The notes under the pieces: generated by a model
Database searches by the model: none
What the model was told of the DNA's origin: nothing
The model's input: only the letters and a program-made list of their open reading frames with translations
Source: UBA11574 sp963752565
GTDB lineage: Bacteria; Desulfobacterota; Desulfobacteria; Desulfobacterales; UBA11574
Length of the DNA: 64,000 bases
Assembly: GCA_963752565.1 (NCBI GenBank)
Contig: CAVVZC010000028.1
Coordinates: forward strand, 117,238 to 181,237
Direction: 5' to 3'
Made by a program: the position numbers and the translations under genes
Part shown: piece by piece, positions 29,586 to 37,728 of the stretch
How positions within the stretch are numbered: the stretch's first letter is position 1
Layout: the number at the start of each line of letters is the position of its first letter

Positions 29586-30659
29586 TCACTCCGGTTTCAT
29601 TAAAATTTTTCCAAAGAGACCTTTTCCCGTGAGCATCTTGGTATGTGCTTCGGCTGCTTTTTCAAAAGGGTATACGGAGTCTATAACAGCCTTTATCTTT
29701 CCCTGAGACATCCAGTAAAATCCTTGTTCAACTTCAGCCTTCGTTCCTTGCGTTGAGCCTAAAATATTGGTTCCTTTGAAGAAAATGTGTCTTAGATCAG
29801 CCTGGGCATCGTAACCCGTGGTAGCACCGCATTGAACCAGCGTTCCACCATATTTGAGCAGCGTAAGCTGCTTGTTAAAGTGGGTCTGACCGATGTGATC
29901 GAAGGACACGTCAATTCCCGGAGATACTCCTGTTTTCTTTGAGATTTCCTTGCACAAAGCCCGGACTTCCTTGTGCCAGTCATCCTTTCTGTGATCAACG
30001 GCATAATCAGCGCCGAGTTGGATACATTGATCCAATTTATCCGAACTTGCCGTAGCAATCACTGTGCAGTTGTAGAGTTTAGCAATCTGGATTCCAAACA
30101 TACCGACGCCGGAACCGCCTCCCATTACAAGTACGGTTTGTCCTGGTATAATCTTGGCCCTTCCCACCAGCATATGCCAGGAAGTGAGAAGGGTCATTGA
30201 GGCTGCGGCGGCTTCGTCAAAGCTCAAACTGTCCGGAATCTTAATTACATTTACTTCTGGAAGATTCGTAACTTCCGAAAAAGCGCCCCACAACGGGCCG
30301 GTCTGGAACCCCCAAATCCCCCGCTTCCCACAGTCATATTCACGACCATCGGTACAGTTGGAACAAACTCGGCACGACATATTGGAGTGGGAGACAACTC
30401 TATCCCCGACGTTGATTCCGGTTACATCCTCCCCGACAGCGATGACTACGCCTGCGGCATCGGAGCCCGAAATATGCGGTAGCGGGACGGGTATGGGAAC
30501 TCCTCGCATCCCCCAAATGTCGTTGTAATTCAACGCAGCTGCTTTAACTTCAAAAACGACTTCGTTTGATTTTGGTTTGGGCTCTTCTACATCTTTTACC
30601 TTCAAGATTTTCTTATAATCATCATCCGGGGCATACTCTTCGTAAACTACTGCTTTCAT
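29586..30659 (-). CDS. Zinc-binding medium-chain dehydrogenase/enoyl reductase
   Basis: This 357-residue MDR enzyme is close to crotonyl/acryloyl-CoA reductases and quinone oxidoreductases. It shows ALNYNDIWGMRG, HISGSDAAGVV, a four-cysteine zinc lobe in CRVCSNCTDGREYDCGK, and the cofactor loop VMGGGSGVGMFGIQ. It likely reduces a conjugated carbonyl or acyl-CoA using NAD(P)H. GGAG precedes the ATG at 30,659. It lies between the TetR gene and the acuI-like pseudogene, all on the minus strand, so it is probably TetR-regulated; with its neighbour broken it may be the operon's only working reductase. Confidence 0.85.
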   Translation of the reverse strand: MKAVVYEEYAPDDDYKKILKVKDVEEPKPKSNEVVFEVKAAALNYNDIWGMRGVPIPVPLPHISGSDAAGVVIAVGEDVTGINVGDRVVSHSNMSCRVCSNCTDGREYDCGKRGIWGFQTGPLWGAFSEVTNLPEVNVIKIPDSLSFDEAAAASMTLLTSWHMLVGRAKIIPGQTVLVMGGGSGVGMFGIQIAKLYNCTVIATASSDKLDQCIQLGADYAVDHRKDDWHKEVRALCKEISKKTGVSPGIDVSFDHIGQTHFNKQLTLLKYGGTLVQCGATTGYDAQADLRHIFFKGTNILGSTQGTKAEVEQGFYWMSQGKIKAVIDSVYPFEKAAEAHTKMLTGKGLFGKILMKPE

Positions 30660-30681
30660 GATCTTCTCCTTTCAATTTATT

Positions 30682-30826
30682 TAGATTCTATCTCAAAAAT
30701 ATGCACCAGAGTTCAGGCAAGGCGAAAATAGATTAAAAAGAGGGCATACATTCAGTTTTGCGAGTATTCTGTACCTCTTTTCAACACCGCCATGGGTCCT
30801 TATATGATTTTTGAGATGGATTCTAA
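30682..30826. repeat. MITE-like element inside the TetR operon
   Basis: TAGATTCTATCTCAAAAAT (30,682-30,700) is repeated in inverted form at 30,808-30,826 with two mismatches in 19. The 145-bp element has no coding capacity. It separates the tetR stop from the dehydrogenase ribosome binding site. Confidence 0.75.
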
Positions 30827-30831
30827 TGGAT

Positions 30832-31416
30832 TTACGCCTCTAATTGTTCAAGATAATCGATTATAGCATTAATCGACGTATCTAAGCCTGTCGCAGATTT
30901 TTCTGCATTATATGTAACTGAAGCTCCCAGCATACTATTAAACAATATGTCTGCTATGGCTTCAGTATTTGCATCTTTTCGCAGTTTCCCCAGTCCTTTG
31001 CCCTGATCCAAATTTCGCTTAAGCATGCCTTTTACTCCTACGAAACCCTTATTGATTTCATGGGATAAATGGGGGCGTTGGTCACAGAGCTCCACCAAAA
31101 GGGTTGTAAATATACAGCCGCCGGGAAAATTCTCTGAATCTTTAATATAGTGATCGCGGTAATTTACGATGAGTCGTTTTATTTTTTTAATCGGGTCTTC
31201 AATCCCACTCAGTTCTTTTAAATTACGATTCCGCCAGATGCTGCGCGCTTCATCCAATACGTGGTGAAAAAGATCTTCTTTGCTTTTGAAGTGGTTGTAG
31301 AACCCACCTTTGGAAGCATTGGTGGCTTTTAAGATTTCATCGACCGAAGTGTTTAGAAAGCCCTTCAGTGAAAATAGCTTCAAGGACTCATGGATGATTC
31401 TTTCTTTTAGGCTCAT
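30832..31416 (-). CDS. TetR/AcrR-family transcriptional regulator (AcuR/NemR-like)
   Basis: This 194-residue repressor has an N-terminal helix-turn-helix (VDEILKATNASKGGFYNHF, about residues 27-45) of the subtype shared by AcuR and NemR regulators, followed by an all-helical ligand domain. The frame can be extended to GTG 31,461, but the family N-terminus starts at ATG 31,416 (MSLKERII). It is the first gene of a minus-strand set with two MDR reductases. A palindromic operator-like site lies 57 bp upstream, suggesting autoregulation and control of the reductases by a reactive electrophile or acrylate-type inducer. The inducer is inferred from neighbours only. Confidence 0.88.
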   Translation of the reverse strand: MSLKERIIHESLKLFSLKGFLNTSVDEILKATNASKGGFYNHFKSKEDLFHHVLDEARSIWRNRNLKELSGIEDPIKKIKRLIVNYRDHYIKDSENFPGGCIFTTLLVELCDQRPHLSHEINKGFVGVKGMLKRNLDQGKGLGKLRKDANTEAIADILFNSMLGASVTYNAEKSATGLDTSINAIIDYLEQLEA

Positions 31417-31472
31417 AACGTATCCGGGATGTTTGTTATAAATGGAATGTTTAAGTAACACCCCTCTTAAAG

Positions 31473-31490
31473 AGACGGACCAGTCGGTCT
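31473..31490. promoter_or_regulatory. Putative TetR operator palindrome
   Basis: AGACGGACCAGTCGGTCT is an 18-bp near-palindrome (AGACnGACnnGTCnGTCT). Its half-sites resemble the GACC/GGTC operators known for NemR- and AcuR-type repressors. It lies upstream of the tetR start in the divergent promoter region. Promoter elements themselves were not identified. Confidence 0.65.
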
Positions 31491-31659
31491 TTCTTCATAA
31501 ATACAAACAAGGTTTTTCTTTGTCAAGCTTTTTTTAAGTCTTTTTAGATTATGGAGGACGTGTACTGTTAAATCCATAAAATAGTCTATAAGAAAAAACT
31601 CAACACAAAATTTAACCTCTTGTTGAACCTCAGGTCAAATACAGCCATATTGTAAAGAA

Positions 31660-31760
31660 TACAACTATCTGAATTGACATATATTTTGACGATATGTTTT
31701 GATTGTCTCAGAAATTCAGCCGCTTGGTGGTTGGCAGCCATTGTAGATATCCACAGCTTC
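31660..31760 (+). repeat. Dispersed intergenic repeat, diverged copy D
   Basis: The best-preserved part, 31,707-31,752, reads TCTCAGAAATTCAGCCGCTT, then a GGTTGGCAGCCATTG block and AGATATCC, in the same order as the other copies. The left half is poorly conserved. Confidence 0.45.
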
Positions 31761-31874
31761 TAGCTGAAGATTTCGTTTGGAAATCTTGTATTGTTAGGGG
31801 CTTGATATTTTCATACTTTAAGGCATAGTAGCAGAGGCTTTAATTTTATTAGATTCAATATCGTGTCAGGCAGC

Positions 31875-32858
31875 TTACCATTTAAACACAGCACAGGCAA
31901 TCGCAAATCCGCCGCCGCTTGCGCAAAACAGAACCAGATCCCCTGGCCGAGGACCTTTACCTTTAACCAGTGCATCGTCTAAAGCCATAGGTATACAGGC
32001 AGCACCGGTATAGCCCCATTTGTCCATTATCCAGTGGGTTTTTTCCAGTGGTTGGTTGAGCCGTTGCATAACATCTTTAATGGTATTGAGGTTCAACTGG
32101 GTGAAAAGAAAGAAATCAATCTCGTCTACTGAGGCCAACCCTGCCTTAGCAACGGTTTGGCGGATGAGAGGAGGCCAGTTATCGTTGTTAAAGGTTGCCG
32201 GAAATTTTTCCAAAAACTGCATAACAGGACGATTGAGAACGTTGTCGTTGACAGGAGAAACAGCGCCCCCGGTGTATATCCCCCATGATTTGTAGTACTG
32301 ACCCTGAGAAACCAGCTTTGAGGCCAGGTAGCCCGGCTCGTCGCTGACACTCATCACCACCGCACCGGCCCCATCGCCAAAGAGTGTGCAGGTACGCTTA
32401 TCATGATAATCAAGGAAGCGGGTCATGGCGTAGCCACCAACGACCAAAACATTGTTGATGTCTGTATCGACTGTGATCTGCTTGGCGGAAATATCGACAC
32501 CTGCAACCCAGGAGGCACAGGCACTGTTGATATCAAATGTCCCGCTGTTTAGGGCACCCAGTTTATGCTGCAAAATGGCAGCAGTGGCAGGGCTGATGTA
32601 ATCGGGTGTATCAGTGCCCAATATAATCAGGTCAACATCGGTGGGAGCGAGGTCGGCTCGCTCTAAGGCTTGACGAGCGGCAGCGGTACACATATCGCTG
32701 GTTGTTTCATCATCAACCACACAGCGCTCTGCAATACCCACATTTTCCTTGAGCCACGCATCCACGTCCCCAACAAGGGGCTCAAATTCGGCGTTAGTCA
32801 TGACACGTTCCGGCACGTAGCGGCCGGTGCTAATTATCTTGGCATAGCGGTTTTCCAT
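31875..32858 (-). CDS. KAS III-like (FabH superfamily) protein with altered catalytic triad
   Basis: This 327-residue thiolase-fold protein aligns along its length with beta-ketoacyl-ACP synthase III. The acyl-accepting cysteine is present (Cys114 in NSACASWVAG), as are TLFGDGAGAVV and the C-terminal ASGGGFAIAC. In FabH the catalytic His sits in PHQAN and Asn in GNTSAAS; here the same positions read LFTQLN (Thr253 for His) and GYTGAA (Tyr283 for Asn). A standard decarboxylative condensation is therefore doubtful. An acyl-transferase or other Cys-only reaction, as in several secondary-metabolite FabH relatives, is an alternative. It stands alone on the minus strand, flanked by repeat copies. 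The start at 32,858 has only a weak upstream purine stretch. Confidence 0.85.
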   Translation of the reverse strand: MENRYAKIISTGRYVPERVMTNAEFEPLVGDVDAWLKENVGIAERCVVDDETTSDMCTAAARQALERADLAPTDVDLIILGTDTPDYISPATAAILQHKLGALNSGTFDINSACASWVAGVDISAKQITVDTDINNVLVVGGYAMTRFLDYHDKRTCTLFGDGAGAVVMSVSDEPGYLASKLVSQGQYYKSWGIYTGGAVSPVNDNVLNRPVMQFLEKFPATFNNDNWPPLIRQTVAKAGLASVDEIDFFLFTQLNLNTIKDVMQRLNQPLEKTHWIMDKWGYTGAACIPMALDDALVKGKGPRPGDLVLFCASGGGFAIACAVFKW

Positions 32859-33054
32859 TGGACGTCCCTCTTCCTTTTGTTAAATATGATCCAAGATTCC
32901 TTGCCTTAAACTACAACGGAGGCTCAATCGAGACAATAGATGATAACGGAACTGAATCATGAAAATTTTGCGACTTGAATTTTTGATACCTATAATCGAA
33001 AACATAAAAAGTACAGATCATTTACCATCAGCACATCATGAAGCCAACTCTTGT

Positions 33055-33263
33055 TCACTAAATATATCATAATCATAATAATCAAAAAGACAAACCCTGC
33101 AAAATGGATTTGACCTTATAAAAGCGATATCACAATAATTTTAAAATCTCAAAAACCTGTCAGATATATTAGAAATCGCTACAAACCGTTTAGTGATAAG
33201 GCATTACGTTATCACAGAAAAATCAGGCCGCTGATAGCTGGTAGTTATTGCAGGTATCAAAAC
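33055..33263 (+). repeat. Dispersed intergenic repeat, copy B
   Basis: This long copy includes the left block (AATATATCATAATCATAA, CAAACCCTGCAAAATGGATT), the GATATCACAATAATTTTA block, AAATCGCTACAA and the right half (ATCAGGCCGCTGATAGCTG, TTATTGCAGGTATC). It lies directly upstream of the KAS III-like gene. Confidence 0.75.
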
Positions 33264-33391
33264 CTCCGGTGGGTTTATTTTAAGTCACAATCATGGCAAT
33301 TTGAAATGTTCTTTGTTACGTATAGAGGGTAATTTTCAATACATTGTCCTGATTTGAGGTTAGTCGCAAAATCACTATATGAAAGCGATCC

Positions 33392-34420
33392 TTAGTTTTT
33401 AAACTCGTAACCCAGCAAAAAAATGAACTTCGTGTCCTCTTCTGTTTGCGCAGCTGCCGAAGGCTGATTATCCCAGTCAAAGTTGTATTGCAGCGTCGCG
33501 GTCAGGCCTTTGTAAAGAGGAAACCTTAATCCTGTCCGCGATTTGAAAAACCAGTCATTAGCATCTTCAAGACTAATGAATCCGGTGTTTACATGAAAAA
33601 GCTGCACAATCTTATCGAAAAAATACTGATCATAATTAACCGCCCACTGGCCGGCAGAATAGTCATTATCCCGAGCCAAATCAAAGTTCTCATCAACCAT
33701 GGACAGCCCCGCTGATATGGAAAGGTTCAACAGGGGTGTTTCAAAAAACTGATATCCTGCCCCAGCACCAAGAGTGCTTCTAAGATTAAGATCCTTGAAC
33801 TCATCGTGATCAAAGAGTGTGTTTACATATAAATACCATTTTTCGCTTAAAAAATGGCTGTAATTCCCATAAGCAAGCCAGTTCTGCGACGTTGTAATAT
33901 CATCTGCCTTTTCTTTAGAAAGTTCACCCCCAATTGTATAACGGTTCTTTTTCGTACGCGCTACAAACTCACCGTCAAAATAATAGTTGTCCGATTTCGT
34001 ATTGCCTCTTTCACTGGTAACACTTGCATTTGCGCGGGTGGTTATTTTCACGGTCTTGACAGGCTCGGGATTGATCGCTTTCACATCCGCCAGACTGAAG
34101 GTAGCAGGCGCTTCGAGCTTGCCCGTATCCAACTTCATTTTTCCATTTTCAAAAGTCTCTGTGTTTCCCTCAAGAGCAGTTTCATCTTTGAGCACAACTT
34201 TCACTGAGGCATCGGTCCTAACAGCAGCCACTTCCTGCCAGGTGATGGTGATTTCCCCGGCATAGGTGGTTTTCAGGATCAGCTTATCTGCTTCCATCCT
34301 GACGACCTGGCCGGTGAGTTTATCCCCGTTTTTCAAACGGACCTCATCAGCCAAACTATTTCCAGATATAAGAAAAGCAACGCTGATCATGATGAGCAAG
34401 AGGGTTAGGCTTTTTTTCAT
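33392..34420 (-). CDS. DUF481 outer-membrane beta-barrel protein
   Basis: This 342-residue protein has a signal peptide (hydrophobic core about residues 5-22, probable cleavage after SLA). The N-terminal part has RLKNGDKLTGQV-type small beta repeats, occurring twice (VRLKNGD and VVLKDET), followed by a DUF481 (YdiY-like) beta-barrel of alternating hydrophobic/aromatic strands that ends in the aromatic-rich FIFLLGYEFKN. AAGGAGG precedes the start. The function of DUF481 proteins is unresolved; some are salt- or acid-induced. It has its own transcription unit between repeat copies. Confidence 0.85.
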   Translation of the reverse strand: MKKSLTLLLIMISVAFLISGNSLADEVRLKNGDKLTGQVVRMEADKLILKTTYAGEITITWQEVAAVRTDASVKVVLKDETALEGNTETFENGKMKLDTGKLEAPATFSLADVKAINPEPVKTVKITTRANASVTSERGNTKSDNYYFDGEFVARTKKNRYTIGGELSKEKADDITTSQNWLAYGNYSHFLSEKWYLYVNTLFDHDEFKDLNLRSTLGAGAGYQFFETPLLNLSISAGLSMVDENFDLARDNDYSAGQWAVNYDQYFFDKIVQLFHVNTGFISLEDANDWFFKSRTGLRFPLYKGLTATLQYNFDWDNQPSAAAQTEEDTKFIFLLGYEFKN

Positions 34421-34650
34421 ATCAGACCTCCTTATAAATGGACGCGTTCATTTAATAAACTTCGACATTGAAACTTCGATAAGGATTCTTTATTGAAGTT
34501 CGATTCAATATATTGGATTTGTGGTTTTATAATTAGATTTCAGAATTTTGCGCCTGAATGATCAGTTATAGGAAAGTGAAGACTTTCTATCCGAGATCAA
34601 CTGTTGCATTGTTTTGCCATACACACAGTTTGGACCAATTTTTGTTCATT

Positions 34651-34850
34651 ACATATATCATAAAAATGAAAGAAGCAAACCCTCTCGAAAGGATTTGCCC
34701 TATTGAAAAACAATATCACAACAATTTCAAGGATCTGATATTTAAATTTTTCATAGAAGTAATCGCCACAACTATCTTTTAGTGATTTGGTATTGAGGTA
34801 TCTCAAAGAATTCGGGCCATTGATAGCTTTTTATCATTGCAGATACTACA
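34651..34850 (+). repeat. Dispersed intergenic repeat, copy C
   Basis: Blocks in order: ACATATATCATAAAAATGAA, GCAAACCCTCTCGAAAGGAT, AATATCACAACAATTTCAAG, TAATCGCCACAACTATCTTT, GGTATTGAGGTATCTCAAAG, GGGCCATTGATAGC, ATTGCAGATAC. All are shared with copy B in the same order and orientation. The rest of the 34,421-35,249 gap shows no gene. Confidence 0.75.
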
Positions 34851-35249
34851 GTTTTTGGATTTAAGATTTCAAAGCGAAATCGTAATAAATTATGGGTTTG
34901 AATTTTTCAATGTTAAAGTTGAAAACTTATTATCTCAGAGACGTTTAGTGGTATACAATTCTGGGCCGCTGGATACAATTGGTGGTCATCAGAATAGCAC
35001 CTGGAAATTCCATGAATTCCTTCGCCTGTTATGCCGGGCTGTACCAAACTGCCCGTAAAAATGATCGTGTTTTTTTACTTTGGATAATCATGCGTTGGGA
35101 GGTTTTCACCATGTGTGTAAATATAGCCTTAGTCGTACGATTTTTGAGGTAACAGAAGTGTTTAAATCCTGATAAGCAGGAGATCGGTGTAAATCGAGCT
35201 AAAAATCGCTCAATTTAGATTTTAGATGATTTGCCAATCTATAGCACGG

Positions 35250-36653
35250 CTAAAGTTTGTTCAGACCGTCAAGGGCAGCCACCTGATAAGCTTCGGCCAG
35301 TGTCGGGTAGTTGAACACCGAGTTGATGAAGTAGTCTATCGAACCGCCGTGGGCCATCACCGCCTGACCAATGTGGACAATTTCGGTGGCCTGATCCCCA
35401 ATGCCGTGAACGCCGAGCAGCACCCGAGTATTCCTGTGGAAAAGTAGTTTGAGCATGCCACTTTCATCCCCCAGCATCTGCCCCTTGGCCAGTTCGCCAT
35501 AATGGGCTAAGCCGAATTCGTAGGGCACCTTGGCGACGGTCAGCTGCTCCTCGGTTTGTCCAACCATAGATATTTCCGGGATGGTGTAGATGCCGAAAGG
35601 AAAGAGGGACGAAAACGCTTCGTGCTCCATGCCCAATGCGTGGCAGGCGGCCAAGCGGCCCTGGGCCATCGAGGTGGAGGCCAGACTCGGAAATCCGATC
35701 ACATCGCCGACGGCGTAAATTTTCTCTACCTCGGTCTGATAGGTCTCACCGACCTTTAGTCGGCCCTTGACGTCGGTCTTCAGATTGACCGCCTCCAGGT
35801 TTAGGCCGTCGGTAGCCCCCTCCCGGCCAATGGAATACAGGAGCGTATCCGAGATGATCCGCTTGTCGCTTTCCAGTTCGGTGATCACCTGGTCCCGATC
35901 ATCTATGAACACCCGGCTGACCTCCTCGCCTAATCTCAGCGTGACGTTGGCCGCGCGCATATGGTAGACAAGGTGGTCGATAATCTCGCCATCGACGAAC
36001 TCAAGCAGTCTATCGCGCCGGTCGATCAGTATAACCTCCACCCCTAATGCCGCATAGATAGAGGCGTATTCGCTGCCTATGACCCCACCACCGACCACTG
36101 TCATACGACGCGGGATGGTTTCGAGCTTAAGAATTTCATCGCTGTCGATAATCCGCTGCCGGGTGAACGGTACGCTGTCCGGCCGCACGGGCCGTGTGCC
36201 TACGGCAATAATGAATTTCTTGCCCTGCAAGCGCGTCTCACCACTCGTCTCGCTTTTCACTACTATTTCGTTTGAATTGGCGAAGTGCGCCTCGCCAAAG
36301 TACATGTCGACGCCGTTGCGTTTCATCTGGTCGGAAATGACATCCATCTCTGAGCGAATGACGTAATTGACCCGCTGGGTCAAATCCTCAGAGGTAATCC
36401 GATCCTTGATCCGGTAGGATTCGCCATAGATACCGTGCTGGCCGTGCCCGATGAAGTAGAGCACTGCTGCGCGCAACGTCTTGCTGGGGATAGTTCCGGT
36501 GTGCAGACAAGCGCCGCCGACCACTTCGCGACGTTCAACCAGAGCGACGTGAAAACGACCCTTGGACGCTGCCAGCGCCGCCTTCTGTCCGGCTGGACCG
36601 CTGCCGATGACGATCAGATCATACTCGGGAATCGTATTTCTAACTCGTACCAT
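35250..36653 (-). CDS. sthA: Si-specific NAD(P)+ transhydrogenase (soluble)
   Basis: This 467-residue FAD enzyme of the pyridine nucleotide-disulfide family interconverts NADPH and NADH in the cytoplasm. It has the FAD motif DLIVIGSGPAGQKAA, the NAD(P) motif VVGGGVIGSEYAS, and C-terminal dimer-domain blocks. In place of a redox-active CxxxxC it reads GGACLHTGTIPSK, keeping one Cys and having Thr at the second position, the SthA hallmark that separates it from lipoamide dehydrogenase. The frame opens at 36,689, but GAGG followed eight bases later by ATG 36,653 fits best. Base composition is visibly GC-richer than the flanking genes, which suggests acquisition from another genome. Confidence 0.9.
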   Translation of the reverse strand: MVRVRNTIPEYDLIVIGSGPAGQKAALAASKGRFHVALVERREVVGGACLHTGTIPSKTLRAAVLYFIGHGQHGIYGESYRIKDRITSEDLTQRVNYVIRSEMDVISDQMKRNGVDMYFGEAHFANSNEIVVKSETSGETRLQGKKFIIAVGTRPVRPDSVPFTRQRIIDSDEILKLETIPRRMTVVGGGVIGSEYASIYAALGVEVILIDRRDRLLEFVDGEIIDHLVYHMRAANVTLRLGEEVSRVFIDDRDQVITELESDKRIISDTLLYSIGREGATDGLNLEAVNLKTDVKGRLKVGETYQTEVEKIYAVGDVIGFPSLASTSMAQGRLAACHALGMEHEAFSSLFPFGIYTIPEISMVGQTEEQLTVAKVPYEFGLAHYGELAKGQMLGDESGMLKLLFHRNTRVLLGVHGIGDQATEIVHIGQAVMAHGGSIDYFINSVFNYPTLAEAYQVAALDGLNKL

Positions 36654-36922
36654 ATTCATGTCCTCACTGTGTTCAGTGGCGATGATCACTTACTCTTATT
36701 CAGCTTTATAATTACAATTGAGCGAAAATAAAATGGCCTTTAAGCCTTTAACAGCTATGTTTTTTTGTCAAGAACGCATTAAAAAGACCGATTCAATATT
36801 ACTATTCGTTCGAACATTGTTTAACAAGTTCGATAATTATGACAGTTAAAAACGTGATTTGGGCAACAGTCCGTCAAGACCTGACAGCGATCTCATTGCC
36901 TTACACAAACCCCTGTAACAGA

Positions 36923-37714
36923 TTATAAATGATCTGCCGGCGGAACATATGGCGCGGGAAAATCCACCCCCAACGCATCAAGAACTTCTTTGCCCCTTAC
37001 CGTCAGATCGGTGATGAATCGGAACTGATCTCTAGGATCCACCGGATATGCCTTTAACCGGTATTGCGTTGCCCATGGTTTTTCCGAAGCGACGACGTTT
37101 ATCGGTTTTAGAACCTGCAAATATGAGCTGGTCAATGCGGTATCCAGAAGCGCTTCAATCACGGCTTTTGGATTATGACGAGGATGCAGATAAAAATCCG
37201 CCGCACACTGTAGGTTATGACTGCCATCATTCGCATTAAATATTTTTTTATCCCAAAGTTTCAAGTGGGGAATCACCACCACCGTGTCATCCGGGGTGGT
37301 TATTTCAAATGATCTCATACCGATGGACTTGACCTCACCGTAAGCGCCCTCCACGGATACCCAATCGCCAAGCCGATAGGGAATCTCATAGAGCGTTACA
37401 ATACCGGCGATGAGGCTGCTGGCGTAATCTTTAAAGGCGAAACCTAGCGCCAGGCCAAGGGCACCCAGCAGGGCAAAAAGATTTTCAATGGTCGGTTCAA
37501 TGATAGTGGAGATGATCACCCACACGGCGACCACTATGATTATCAGCCGCAAAAAAGGCACCGAGGCAAGAACATATAAACGGTGACGTCCGGAGAACCT
37601 CTCGGCTATCCATGGCAATATTCGCTGTGACAGGGTGATCAGCAGCAACGCCGTCACAACGACAATGGTCACCTTGATGATAACCATCTGATTCAGATTA
37701 TGTAATATTTGCAT
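36923..37714 (-). CDS. MscS-family mechanosensitive channel (263 aa)
   Basis: This small MscS homologue has about three N-terminal membrane helices. The pore-lining helix contains the Gly/Ala ridge LGALGLALGFAFKDYASSLIAGI, and a cytoplasmic beta domain with GDWVSVEGAYGEVKSIG follows. It would open under membrane tension to release solutes during hypo-osmotic shock. The long frame extends into the preceding gene; ATG 37,714, 14 nt after that gene's stop, is the more likely start. It is last in a minus-strand operon of MscS genes. Confidence 0.9.
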   Translation of the reverse strand: MQILHNLNQMVIIKVTIVVVTALLLITLSQRILPWIAERFSGRHRLYVLASVPFLRLIIIVVAVWVIISTIIEPTIENLFALLGALGLALGFAFKDYASSLIAGIVTLYEIPYRLGDWVSVEGAYGEVKSIGMRSFEITTPDDTVVVIPHLKLWDKKIFNANDGSHNLQCAADFYLHPRHNPKAVIEALLDTALTSSYLQVLKPINVVASEKPWATQYRLKAYPVDPRDQFRFITDLTVRGKEVLDALGVDFPAPYVPPADHL

Positions 37715-37728
37715 AAGGCCCAGATCCC

